Assembly: GCF_000024345.1 (NCBI RefSeq)
Contig: NC_013729.1
Location: 2,542,001 to 2,606,000 of the forward strand
Reading direction: 5' to 3'
Origin: Kribbella flavida DSM 17836
GTDB lineage: Bacteria; Actinomycetota; Actinomycetes; Propionibacteriales; Kribbellaceae
Length of the DNA: 64,000 bases
The translations under genes and the position numbers were made by a program. The stretch's first letter is position 1. The number at the start of each line of letters is the position of its first letter. Below are positions 27,941 through 35,866 of the stretch, piece by piece. The notes under the pieces are model-generated. The model was not told where the DNA came from and did not search any database. It saw nothing but the letters and a program-made list of their open reading frames with translations.

Positions 27941-29290
27941 ATGGCCAGGCGGGCGGCAGGGCGCAGGCGAGCCGACACCAAGGGGAACCGGCGCCGCCGG
28001 ATCAGCATTCCCACCGGTCACGGGCACGGCCACGGCCACGGCGGCTGGGCGGACAGCGGGGAGCACGTGCTCGACACCTCGGTGGTGGACCGCGACGCGG
28101 TGGTCGCCCGCCGGGTCCGGGTCGTGGTGGCGGCGCTGCTGGTGCCGCTGATCGCCGCCGCGGTGATCGCGATGGTGGTGATGTGGCCGGGCGGCGACCT
28201 CGTCGTCCAGTCGGCGCACTCCACCGGCGCCGGTGGCACGGTGCAGAAGCTGGAGCCGTGCCCGGAGACGCCCGCCGACTGCGACCAGGCGACGGTCCGG
28301 ATCGACTCCGGTCCGGAGGCCGACAAGGGCCGGGAGGTTCCGGTCGAGGTCCCGAAGGGCAAGCAGGCGGCGATTCCGATCGAGGTCGGCGACAAGGTCC
28401 TGCTCGGCGTTCAGGACGGTGCACCGCTGACCGAGCGCTACCAGTACGTCGACCACGACCGCGGCCGGCCGCTGCTGCTGCTGGCCGGGATCTTCGCCGT
28501 CGCGGTGGTGGTGCTGTCGCGCTGGCGGGGTTTCGCGGCGCTGATCGCCTTGGGCGTCACCGGGGTCACGCTGACGCAGTTCATCATGCCGGCGATTCTC
28601 AAAGGCTCGAACCCGCTGCTGGTCGCGGTGGTCGGAGGCGCGGTGATCATGGTGATCGCGCTCTTCCTCACCCACGGCGTCAACGCGCAGTCCTCGGTGG
28701 CGCTGGCCGGCACGATCGCCGCGCTCGGGCTCACCGCGTTCCTGGGCTGGGCGTTCGTGAAGTTCAGCGATCTGTCCGGCCTGGGCTCCGAGGGCGCCTC
28801 GGTGGTGAAGGCCTACGTGCCCGACCTCGACCTGGCCGGCCTGCTGGTCGCCGGCATCGTCATCGGCGCGCTCGGCGTGCTCGACGACGTCACGGTCACC
28901 CAGGCCAGTGCCGTCTGGGAGCTGTCCGCGGCCAACCCGGCGGCGAGCCGGGCCGCCCTGTTCGGCGCGGGCCTGCGGATCGGCCGGGCGCACGTCGCCT
29001 CGGTGGTGAACACCCTCGTGCTCGCGTACGCCGGCGCAGCCCTGCCGATCCTGATGGTCTTCGCGATCAGTGGGACGAAGGCTGGTTACCTGATCTCCAC
29101 CGAGATGGTCGCCATCGAGGTCGTGCGCGGCCTGGTCGGCAGCCTGGGGCTGATCGCGGCCGTGCCGTTGACGACGGCCTTGGCGGCGATGGCGGTGGCG
29201 GACCGCTCGCGGGACCTGGTCGCGGGACCGGAGCGGCTGGCCTCGGGCGAGGAGAACGCCGATCCGGTGGCGGAGCCGCGCGAGTCGTGA
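27941..29290 (+). CDS. YibE/F family membrane protein
   Basis: A 449-aa integral membrane protein. The N-terminus is basic (RRAAGRRRADTKGNRRRRI), followed by a histidine-glycine string GHGHGHGHGG near residue 30. One helix (about 66-90) precedes an extracytoplasmic region of about 90 residues; then seven or so helices form the YibE/F domain (GALGVLDDVTVTQASAVWEL is its conserved core). The family is found in many bacteria without a proven transport role. ATG 27941 has GGGAG upstream. The shared Zur-type box and the His string suggest a role in zinc handling; this is inferred. Confidence 0.88.
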   Translation: MARRAAGRRRADTKGNRRRRISIPTGHGHGHGHGGWADSGEHVLDTSVVDRDAVVARRVRVVVAALLVPLIAAAVIAMVVMWPGGDLVVQSAHSTGAGGTVQKLEPCPETPADCDQATVRIDSGPEADKGREVPVEVPKGKQAAIPIEVGDKVLLGVQDGAPLTERYQYVDHDRGRPLLLLAGIFAVAVVVLSRWRGFAALIALGVTGVTLTQFIMPAILKGSNPLLVAVVGGAVIMVIALFLTHGVNAQSSVALAGTIAALGLTAFLGWAFVKFSDLSGLGSEGASVVKAYVPDLDLAGLLVAGIVIGALGVLDDVTVTQASAVWELSAANPAASRAALFGAGLRIGRAHVASVVNTLVLAYAGAALPILMVFAISGTKAGYLISTEMVAIEVVRGLVGSLGLIAAVPLTTALAAMAVADRSRDLVAGPERLASGEENADPVAEPRES

Positions 29291-29413
29291 CCCTGCGCTG
29301 ACTCCGCGTCAACAGGTGCTTCCCTCCTGCCGGAATGCACTCTAAAGTAGCCGCTCTGTCACGGACTGTCCGCCCCAGACTACTTTCCGTGGCACGACGG
29401 TGAGGAGTCGCGC

Positions 29414-29470
29414 ATGCGTCGACGCAGGGGTTCCGCCGGTCGCTCGGCGCTGCGGGGCGCCCGGTCATGA
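29414..29470 (+). CDS. 18-aa leader ORF coupled to the EboE-like gene
   Basis: ATG 29414 is preceded by GAGGAG (29402-29407) at ideal spacing. The frame encodes the basic peptide MRRRRGSAGRSALRGARS and stops in an ATGA overlap with the next gene, whose own start has no good ribosome site. This is the pattern of a translation-coupling leader. Confidence 0.55.
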   Translation: MRRRRGSAGRSALRGARS

Positions 29471-30615
29471 GGTTCCGGCATCCCGACGGATCGACCGTTC
29501 ACCTCGCGTACTCCACCCACGTGCATCCCGCCGAGGATCTCGACGGCGTGATCGCCCAGCTCGACGGGTGCTCGTCGCTGGTCCGCAAAGCACTCGACGT
29601 CCCGGTTCTCGGCATCGGTCTGTGGCTCGCGCACGAACTGGCCGACCAGCTCGCGAACTCCCCGGCCGCTCTGAACCGCCTACGTCGAGCGCTCGGCCGG
29701 AACGCCCTGGAGGTCGTGATGCTGAACGGCCTCCCGTACGCCGACTTCCGGGCCAAGGTGGTCGGCCAGCAGGTGTACCTCCCGGACTGGACCCAGCCCG
29801 AGCGTCTGCGCTACACCCTCGACCTGATCGAGGTGCTGGCCAAGCTGATGCCCACCGACGCGGCGTACGGGTCGATCTCGACGCCGCCGCTGGCCTGGCG
29901 TTTCCCGTGGTCGCGCCGGCGGGACGCGGTCGCGCGGCAGGCGTTCGACCGGCTCCAGGTCCGGCTCGCCCAGGTCGGGACGAACGCCGGCCGGCGGATC
30001 CGGATCGCCCTCGAACCCGAGCCCGGCTGCGTGCTCGAGATGGTTCCGCAGGCCACCCACTGGCTCACCCCGTACGCCGGTTCGGCGCTGATCGGGCTCT
30101 GCCTGGACACCTGTCACCTGGCGGTCCAGTTCGAGGACCCGGCCGCGAGCTTCGCCGTCGCGCAGGCCGCCGGGGTGGAGATCGTGCGAAGCCAGCTGTC
30201 AGCCGCCCTGCACGTCCCCGATCCCCGCGATGAGGATGCGCAACGGTTGCTGAACGAGTTCGCCGAGCCCAAGTTCCTGCACCAGACCCGCGAGTGGGGC
30301 GGCCCGGGCGTCGACAACCTCGACCAGGCCGACCAGCTCTCCGGCCATGCCGCCTGGCGGGTGCACTTCCACGTCCCGGTCCACGCGCCGCCCAGAGCGC
30401 CGTTGACCAGCACGACCGGCGTACTCGAGGACTGCCTGAACCACCTGGTCGGCGGTCCCCATCCACTGACGCACCACCTGGAGTCGGAAACCTACGCCTG
30501 GTCGATCCTGCCCGACGGTCCGACGAACCAGCAGGAGCTGGCCGAGGGCATCGCCGCGGAGCTGAGCTGGCTCAGGCAGCGGATCGTCGCGCACGGCCTG
30601 GAAGAGCTCACCTGA
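29467..30615 (+). CDS. EboE-like TIM-barrel protein
   Basis: A 382-aa soluble protein. It opens MRFRHPDGSTVHLAYSTHVH, continues AEDLDGVIAQLDG and has EVVMLNGLPYADF and IALEPEPGC, the layout of the sugar-isomerase-like TIM barrel found as EboE in ebo clusters, which are linked to metabolite export or prenyl-natural-product traffic. Conserved acidic/His residues EPEPG, CLDTCHLAVQFE and HFHVPVH suit a metal site. No other ebo genes are next to it. It is convergent with the LacI gene. Translation probably depends on the 18-aa leader upstream. Confidence 0.8.
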   Translation: MRFRHPDGSTVHLAYSTHVHPAEDLDGVIAQLDGCSSLVRKALDVPVLGIGLWLAHELADQLANSPAALNRLRRALGRNALEVVMLNGLPYADFRAKVVGQQVYLPDWTQPERLRYTLDLIEVLAKLMPTDAAYGSISTPPLAWRFPWSRRRDAVARQAFDRLQVRLAQVGTNAGRRIRIALEPEPGCVLEMVPQATHWLTPYAGSALIGLCLDTCHLAVQFEDPAASFAVAQAAGVEIVRSQLSAALHVPDPRDEDAQRLLNEFAEPKFLHQTREWGGPGVDNLDQADQLSGHAAWRVHFHVPVHAPPRAPLTSTTGVLEDCLNHLVGGPHPLTHHLESETYAWSILPDGPTNQQELAEGIAAELSWLRQRIVAHGLEELT

Positions 30616-30618
30616 CCT

Positions 30619-30633
30619 GTTGCTACCAGCAAC
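30619..30633. terminator. Short hairpin between convergent eboE-like and lacI-type genes
   Basis: GTTGCT-ACC-AGCAAC forms a 6-bp stem in the 21-base gap. It is the only terminator-like structure there; no T-tract is present. Confidence 0.35.
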
Positions 30634-30636
30634 TGC

Positions 30637-31632
30637 CTACGCCGATTCGCGCACGACGATCTCGGTCGGCAGGGTGACCGAGTCCGCGCTGCCGTGGGTG
30701 ATCAGGTCGAGCAGCAGCCGGGTCGTTCGGGCCGCCTGCTCGCCCATCGGGCTGTGGATCGTGGTCAGCGCCGGTGCGGTGTAGAGCGCGGCCTCGATGT
30801 CGTCGAACCCGATCACCGCGACGTCGTCGGGCACCCGGCGGCCGGCCTCGCGCAGCGTGCGCAGCGCGCCGATCGCCATCAGGTCGTTGGCGGCGAACAC
30901 CGCGTCCAGCTGGGGATCGTCGTCCAGCAGCTGCCGCATCGCCTCCGCCCCGGAGATCCGGGTGAAGTCGCCGAGGGCAACGATCGATCGCCGCCCGGTG
31001 TCCTTCAGCGTCTCCCGGTACGCCGTCAGCCGGTCCTGCGCGGCGGTCATGTCGAGCGGCCCGGAGATCGTCGCGATCCGCTGCCGTCCCTGGTCCAGCA
31101 GGTGCCGCACGGCCAGCCGGGCCCCGCCGAGGTTGTCGTTGTCGACCCACGGCATCAGCCCCGGCGTGGACAGCCGTCCGTGCGACACGATCGGCAGCCC
31201 GGTCCGGGCCAGCACCGCGGGCAACGGGTCGGCGCCGTCCATCGAGACCAGCATCGCGCCGTCGACGTGGCCGGCGGCGAGGTACTGCTCGACGCGCTTG
31301 CGGCTCTCGTCGGACCCGGCGAGCACGAGAGAGACCTGCTTGCCGGCCGCCTCGAGCTGCCGGCTGGCGGCGCGAACCACCATCGCGAACATCGGGTCGT
31401 CGGAGGCCAGCCCGGCCGGCGGGTCGGAGACGATGATCGCGATCGTGTTCGTCTTCTGGGTGACCAGGTTGCGGGCCGCGCCGTTCGGCACGTAGCCGAG
31501 CTCGGTGACCGCGGCCATCACGATCTGCCGGATCTCCGGCGCGACCGTCGGCTCGCCGTTGATCACCCGGGACACGCTCGACTTGGAGACGCCGGCCCGG
31601 GCCGCGACCGCGTGCAGCGTCGGTCGTCTCAC
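30637..31632 (-). CDS. LacI-family transcriptional regulator
   Basis: A 331-aa repressor. The HTH and hinge are clear at the N-terminus: RRPTLHAVAARAGVSKSSVS followed by INGEPTVAPE and ELGYVPNGAARNLVTQ. The sugar-binding periplasmic-protein-like core has two lobes, ending FDDIEAALYTAPALTTIHSP. The start is GTG 31632 (or GTG 31638), with GAGGGG upstream. It is divergent from the GH16 gene; the gap holds three palindromes built on GGTTCC/GGGAAC that are likely operators. A glucan-derived sugar is the likely effector, inferred from the neighbour. Confidence 0.92.
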   Translation of the reverse strand: MRRPTLHAVAARAGVSKSSVSRVINGEPTVAPEIRQIVMAAVTELGYVPNGAARNLVTQKTNTIAIIVSDPPAGLASDDPMFAMVVRAASRQLEAAGKQVSLVLAGSDESRKRVEQYLAAGHVDGAMLVSMDGADPLPAVLARTGLPIVSHGRLSTPGLMPWVDNDNLGGARLAVRHLLDQGRQRIATISGPLDMTAAQDRLTAYRETLKDTGRRSIVALGDFTRISGAEAMRQLLDDDPQLDAVFAANDLMAIGALRTLREAGRRVPDDVAVIGFDDIEAALYTAPALTTIHSPMGEQAARTTRLLLDLITHGSADSVTLPTEIVVRESA

Positions 31633-31654
31633 GGGCACCCCCTCGGCGGTGACA

Positions 31655-31668
31655 GGGGAGCGTTCCCC
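31655..31668. promoter_or_regulatory. LacI-type operator near the regulator's own start
   Basis: GGGGAGCGTTCCCC is a 14-bp palindrome with one mismatch, sharing the core of the operator at 31791. It lies 23 bases upstream of the repressor start, so autoregulation is likely. Confidence 0.55.
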
Positions 31669-31686
31669 ACGCACGAGCATCCCGGC

Positions 31687-31698
31687 GGTTCCGGAACC
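31687..31698. promoter_or_regulatory. Palindrome GGTTCCGGAACC in the lacI-GH16 gap
   Basis: A perfect 12-bp palindrome just downstream of the TTGACA (reverse strand, 31700-31705) that may be the repressor gene's -35. Confidence 0.5.
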
Positions 31699-31753
31699 TT
31701 GTCAAGCACCGCGCGGCCGGGCGCACCCCCGGCGACGGGTTCCGGGCGAGCCC

Positions 31754-31802
31754 TTGACACCGTTCCCGGAGCAGGCAACTCTCAGACTCAGGGAACGTTC
31801 CC
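31754..31802 (+). promoter_or_regulatory. GH16 promoter with LacI-type operator GGGAACGTTCCC
   Basis: TTGACA at 31754-31759 is a consensus -35; a -10 (AACTCT) would fall at 31777-31782 with 17-base spacing, giving a start near 31789. A perfect 12-bp palindrome GGGAACGTTCCC at 31791-31802 sits just at that start, the position of a repressing LacI-family operator. Confidence 0.65.
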
Positions 31803-31836
31803 TCGCACTCTTCCTGCCCGCCCCCTGGAGATGCCC

Positions 31837-33573
31837 ATGCGTAGATCCCGCCCTTCCGCGCGCCTCAGAGCAGCAACCCTGGTCGCGCTCGCGACGAGCT
31901 TCGTGCTCGCCCTCCTGGTCGCCCCGCCCGCGGACGCCGCCGACCCGCTGCTGTCCCAAGGCAAGCCGGTGACCGCGTCCTCGTCCGAGAGCGTCGCCTT
32001 CCCTGCGTCCGCGGCCGTCGACGGTGACCCCGGCACCCGGTGGTCAAGCTCCTTCGCCGACCCGCAGTGGCTGCAGGTCGACCTCGGTCAGTCCGTCACC
32101 ATCAGCCAGGTCGCGCTCAGCTGGGAGTCGGCGTACGCGACCGCATTCCAGATCCAGACCTCTGCCGACGGCAGCAACTGGAGCTCGATCTACAGCACGA
32201 CCGCCGGTGCCGGTGGCAACCAGACTCTCAACGTCACCGGCTCAGGCCGTTACGTGCGGGTGCTCGGTACTCAGCGGGCGACCCAGTGGGGCTACTCGCT
32301 GTGGGAGTTCAAGGTGTTCGGGACCACTGGTGGTGGCCCCGGCCCCGATCCGGGCAGCCGGCTGCTCTCGTACAACAAGCCGGGCGTCGCCTCGACGCAG
32401 CAGCACGACAGCAACTGCTGGGAGTGCACGCCGGCCCGTGCGTTCGACCTCGACCCCGCCAGCCGCTGGGCCACCGCGACCGACTCCGGCTGGGTCGACC
32501 CGGGCTGGATCTACGTCGACCTCGGCGCGACCGCGCAGATCGACAAGGTCGTGCTGCAGTGGGACCCGGCCTCGGCGAAGGCGTACCAGCTGCAGGTCTC
32601 GAACGACGCGACCAACTGGACCACCATCTACTCGACGACCACCGGCCCCGGTTTCAAGCAGACGCTGACCGTCAGCGGGACCGGCCGGTACGTCCGGATG
32701 TACGGCACGCAGCGGAACACGCCGTACGGGTACTCGCTGTGGGAGTTCCAGGTCTACGGCACCGGAGGTGCGCCGACCACGCCGCCGGCCCCGCCCAGTG
32801 ACCCGGCGAACCCGCCGCAGCTGATCTGGTCCGACGAGTTCAACGGCGCGGCCGGGTCCAAGCCCGACCCGGCGAAGTGGACGATCGATCCCGGCACCGG
32901 CCCGAACAACGAGCTGGAGTACTACACGAACAACAACAACGCCGCGATGGACGGCAACGGCAGCCTGGTGATGGAGGCTCGCAAGGAGGCGACGCCCGGC
33001 TCGGCCTGCCCGACCGACCCGCTGACCGGCAGCGGCACCTGCCAGTACACCTCGCACCGGATGAACACCAGCGGCAAGTTCACCACCACCTACGGCAAGA
33101 TCGAGGCCCGGGTGAAGGTGCCGAAGGGCGCCGGGCTGTGGCCGGCGTTCTGGATGATGGGCGCGGACTTCCTGACCGGCCGTCCGTGGCCGTACAACGG
33201 TGAGATCGACATCCTCGAGGTGCTCGGCAAGGACGTGAAGACCTCGTACTCCACCGTGCACGCCCCGGCCTACAACGGCGCCGGCGGAGTCGGCGGCTCG
33301 TACACGTTGCCGGACGGGGCCGATCTGTCGGACGACTTCCACACCTGGGCGGCCGCCTGGGACAGCAAGGGCATCGTCTTCAGCCTCGACGGCCGGCCCG
33401 TCGTGACGCTGGACAAAGCCCAGGTGGAGGCGACCCGGGGTCCGTGGGTCTTCGACCACCCGTTCTACATCATCCTCAACCTCGCCGTCGGCGGTGACTG
33501 GCCCGGCCCGCCGAACGCCGGTACGCCGTTCCCGGCCCGCATGCTCGTCGACTACGTGCGCGTCTACCGGTGA
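31837..33573 (+). CDS. Secreted glycoside hydrolase family 16 protein with two discoidin domains
   Basis: A 578-aa exported enzyme. Order: signal peptide (about 1-32), two F5/8 type C (discoidin-like) carbohydrate-binding domains (about 34-160 and 170-305), a Pro-rich linker, and a GH16 catalytic domain (about 318-578) with nucleophile and acid/base in EIDILE (about 456-461) and typical WPAFWMMG and NLAVGGDWPG motifs. GH16 enzymes cut beta-1,3 or beta-1,3/1,4 glucans, agar or carrageenan; laminarinase-like activity is most likely. ATG 31837 has GGAG at 31827-31830. It is probably controlled by the divergent LacI regulator and forms an operon with the DUF1996 gene 14 bases downstream. Confidence 0.95.
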   Translation: MRRSRPSARLRAATLVALATSFVLALLVAPPADAADPLLSQGKPVTASSSESVAFPASAAVDGDPGTRWSSSFADPQWLQVDLGQSVTISQVALSWESAYATAFQIQTSADGSNWSSIYSTTAGAGGNQTLNVTGSGRYVRVLGTQRATQWGYSLWEFKVFGTTGGGPGPDPGSRLLSYNKPGVASTQQHDSNCWECTPARAFDLDPASRWATATDSGWVDPGWIYVDLGATAQIDKVVLQWDPASAKAYQLQVSNDATNWTTIYSTTTGPGFKQTLTVSGTGRYVRMYGTQRNTPYGYSLWEFQVYGTGGAPTTPPAPPSDPANPPQLIWSDEFNGAAGSKPDPAKWTIDPGTGPNNELEYYTNNNNAAMDGNGSLVMEARKEATPGSACPTDPLTGSGTCQYTSHRMNTSGKFTTTYGKIEARVKVPKGAGLWPAFWMMGADFLTGRPWPYNGEIDILEVLGKDVKTSYSTVHAPAYNGAGGVGGSYTLPDGADLSDDFHTWAAAWDSKGIVFSLDGRPVVTLDKAQVEATRGPWVFDHPFYIILNLAVGGDWPGPPNAGTPFPARMLVDYVRVYR

Positions 33574-33587
33574 AGCGAGGAGCTCCG

Positions 33588-34856
33588 ATGAACGCACCAT
33601 CTCGTACCGTCATCCGGCTCGGCACGCTCACCGTCGCCCTGCTGGCGCTGCTCGGGGCCTACCTGGTCAGCACCAGCAGGCCCGCGCAGGCCGCCGAAAC
33701 CCTGCTGTCCCAGGGCCGTCCGGCCGTTGCCTCGTCGGTGGAGAGCGGCGCCTTCCCGGCGTCGGCCGCCGTCGACGGCAACGCCGGGACCCGTTGGGCC
33801 AGCGGCTTCTCCGACAACCAGTGGCTGCAGGTCGACCTCGGCTCCAGCCAGACCTTCAACCGGGTCGTGCTGCGCTGGGAGGCGGCGTACGCGCGCGGCT
33901 TCCAGCTGCAGACGTCCGCGAACGCGAGCACCTGGACCACGATCCACACCACCACCAACGGCACCGGCGGTGAGCAGAACCTGACCGTCACCGGCACCGG
34001 CCGGTACGTGCGGGTGCTGGTCACCCAGCGGGCCACCCAGTGGGGAGCCTCGCTGTTCGAGTTCCAGGTGTACGCCGGGACGCCGAGTGGCGGGCCGATC
34101 GTCCGGGTGGCCGAGTTCCTCGCGGACTGCCCGTTCACGCACCGGCTGCCCGACGACCCGATCGTGTTCCCGAACCTGCCGGGCGCTTCGCACATGCACA
34201 GCTTCTTCGGTGCCACCGTGACGAACGCGCACACCACCGTCGAGGACCTGGTGAACTCGCCGACGTCCTGCAACCCGGCCACGGACAAGTCGTCGTACTG
34301 GGTGCCGACGCTGTACAAGGACAACCAGCCGGTCGAACCGACCGGGACCACCTTCTACTACCTGGGGGAGGGCGTTCGCGACGACGTCATCGCCCGCATC
34401 CAGCCGCTGCCGTTCGGGCTGCGCATCGTGGCCGGTAACGCACGGGCGACCGGGCCGAACGACAACACCATCTCCCGCTGGTCCTGCCTGCACGCCGGGG
34501 ACGCCGGCTCCGGGCACGACTTCATCACCTGCCCGACCGGGTCGATGCTGGAGTCCTACCTGGACTTCCCGCAGTGCTGGAACGGGCGGGACCTGGACTC
34601 ACCGGACCACAAGAGCCACATGGCGTACCCGGTGAACGGCGACTGCCCGTCCACCCACCCGGTGCCGGTGCCGAAGCTGCGCCAGGTACTGCGCTACCCG
34701 GTGAACGGCTCGACGGCCGGGCTGCGGCTCGCGTCCGGTGGCGGGTTCACCATGCACGGCGACTTCTTCAACGCCTGGCCGCAGGCCGAGATGGAGCGCC
34801 GCGTCAACGACTGCATCCGCCCCATCATCAAGTGCGGCGCCGACGGGCGCCCGTGA
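33588..34856 (+). CDS. Secreted discoidin-DUF1996 protein
   Basis: A 422-aa exported protein: signal peptide with membrane-like core LTVALLALLGAYLVS (about 14-32), one F5/8 type C domain (about 38-165), and a DUF1996 domain (about 175-415). The latter shows the conserved HMHSFFGA, SSYWVPTLY, WSCLHAGD and FPQCWNGRDLDSPDHKSHMAYP motifs. DUF1996 is common in fungi and Actinobacteria as a secreted domain of unknown action, possibly on polysaccharide. Its discoidin domain is a close relative of the first one in the GH16 protein, so it arose by duplication. ATG 33588 has GAGGAG upstream. Confidence 0.92.
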   Translation: MNAPSRTVIRLGTLTVALLALLGAYLVSTSRPAQAAETLLSQGRPAVASSVESGAFPASAAVDGNAGTRWASGFSDNQWLQVDLGSSQTFNRVVLRWEAAYARGFQLQTSANASTWTTIHTTTNGTGGEQNLTVTGTGRYVRVLVTQRATQWGASLFEFQVYAGTPSGGPIVRVAEFLADCPFTHRLPDDPIVFPNLPGASHMHSFFGATVTNAHTTVEDLVNSPTSCNPATDKSSYWVPTLYKDNQPVEPTGTTFYYLGEGVRDDVIARIQPLPFGLRIVAGNARATGPNDNTISRWSCLHAGDAGSGHDFITCPTGSMLESYLDFPQCWNGRDLDSPDHKSHMAYPVNGDCPSTHPVPVPKLRQVLRYPVNGSTAGLRLASGGGFTMHGDFFNAWPQAEMERRVNDCIRPIIKCGADGRP

Positions 34857-34867
34857 CCCTGTGAACC

Positions 34868-34901
34868 GCGGGGGCAGGTCTCGTCCCAGACCTGCCCCCG
34901 C
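34868..34901 (+). terminator. Strong hairpin terminator after the GH16-DUF1996 operon
   Basis: GCGGGGGCAGGTCT (34868-34881) and AGACCTGCCCCCGC (34888-34901) form a perfect 14-bp stem with a 6-base loop, starting 12 bases after the stop. No T-tract follows, as is common for actinobacterial terminators. Confidence 0.8.
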
Positions 34902-34928
34902 ACCTGCCTGTCACGAAGGAGTTCGAGC

Positions 34929-35474
34929 ATGAGAGCTCTCGGTACTGCGCTGTTGCTGGCTGGACTGCTCACCGGCTGTGGGGCGTCGGCCGCCACGGAG
35001 CCGCCTCGGCCGGAGCCGTCGGTCTCCTCCGCCTTCAACACCACCGATCGCGCGTGGCTGCAGCTGATGGTGCCGATGGACGAGCAACTGCTCCGCGTCC
35101 TTGCACTCGCCGACAAGCAGGCCGCTGATCCCGCCGTACGCCGGCTGGCCGCGAGCATCACCGTGACCCACCGGGCCGAGCTAGCCCAGCTGATCGCCCT
35201 GCGCGACCGCTCCGGAGCGCCGAGCACCAACGTGCACGCGGGCCACGACATGCCCGGCATGATGACCGGTCCGGAGATCCTTGCCCTGAGCAACACAAAG
35301 GGCGCCGCCTTCGACCGGCTGCTGGTGAAAAACCTCCGGGAGCACGTGGACCAGTCCGCGCTGGTCGCCAGGAGCGTCGCCACGGCCGGTCAGGAACCGG
35401 CGGTCAAGAAGCTGGCCGGCAGCATCCAGAGCACCCGAGCCGGCCAGCGCAAACAACTCGCCGCGCTCGGCTGA
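34929..35474 (+). CDS. DUF305-type lipoprotein with Met/His loop
   Basis: A 181-aa lipoprotein: signal peptide MRALGTALLLAGLLTGC with lipobox LTGC, a short Pro-rich spacer, then a four-helix DUF305-like fold in two repeats (AFNTTDRAWLQLMVPMDEQL, then GAAFDRLLVKNLREHVDQSA). Between them is NVHAGHDMPGMMTG, a His/Met stretch typical of copper-binding proteins. The usual DUF305 HHxQA motif is replaced by PMDEQLLR and REHVDQSA, so it is a divergent member. AAGGAG lies just upstream of ATG 34929. It stands alone. Confidence 0.8.
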   Translation: MRALGTALLLAGLLTGCGASAATEPPRPEPSVSSAFNTTDRAWLQLMVPMDEQLLRVLALADKQAADPAVRRLAASITVTHRAELAQLIALRDRSGAPSTNVHAGHDMPGMMTGPEILALSNTKGAAFDRLLVKNLREHVDQSALVARSVATAGQEPAVKKLAGSIQSTRAGQRKQLAALG

Positions 35475-35866
35475 CTTCGGCTGGTTCCAGTCCGCGCGGG
35501 CGCCTTGCTCGCTGTCGCTCGCTCGGTGCCTGCTCCCATCCGCCCGGCCATTGTGCGTGCGCGTGCTGTCGCCCGCTTCGTTCTAGTGCAGGCGGTTCGG
35601 GGTCGAGCCGGCCTGATTCGCCCGACGATCGCCACCATGCATTCGTTTGTTTCGGCGCAGTTCCAACGCTTACTTCATTCGCCGCCCACGCTCTCCACTG
35701 CCCACATCGTCGGCAACTCGCCGAATCGTCTACTGACCGGCCGGTTCGGAGATACCCAGGCGTAGCGCCTGAGTTATTCACACGGCGGTGGTGACGCCCG
35801 GCACTACGCAGCGGCCTGGGACGGCGACACCATGTGACGACGAGACCGGATCATGGGGAGGCCGAA
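35475..35866 (+). other. 392-bp non-coding region before the lanthipeptide cluster
   Basis: No credible ORF with an RBS is present. The stretch is less GC-biased than its neighbours (for example CATTCGTTTGTTTCGG near 35640) and includes GGCGTAGCGCC (35759-35769), a short palindrome, followed by GAGTTATTCACAC. It most likely holds the promoter of lanKC. I cannot place -35 and -10 boxes with confidence. Confidence 0.5.

Noticed and set aside
29467..30615. Full ebo metabolite-traffic cluster
   Set aside because: Only an EboE-like gene is present; neighbours are a YibE/F protein and a LacI regulator with unrelated roles.
30694..31836. Extension of the GH16 reading frame 380 codons upstream
   Set aside because: The extension lies antisense to the LacI-type gene and includes its regulatory region; a signal peptide with an RBS starts at 31837.
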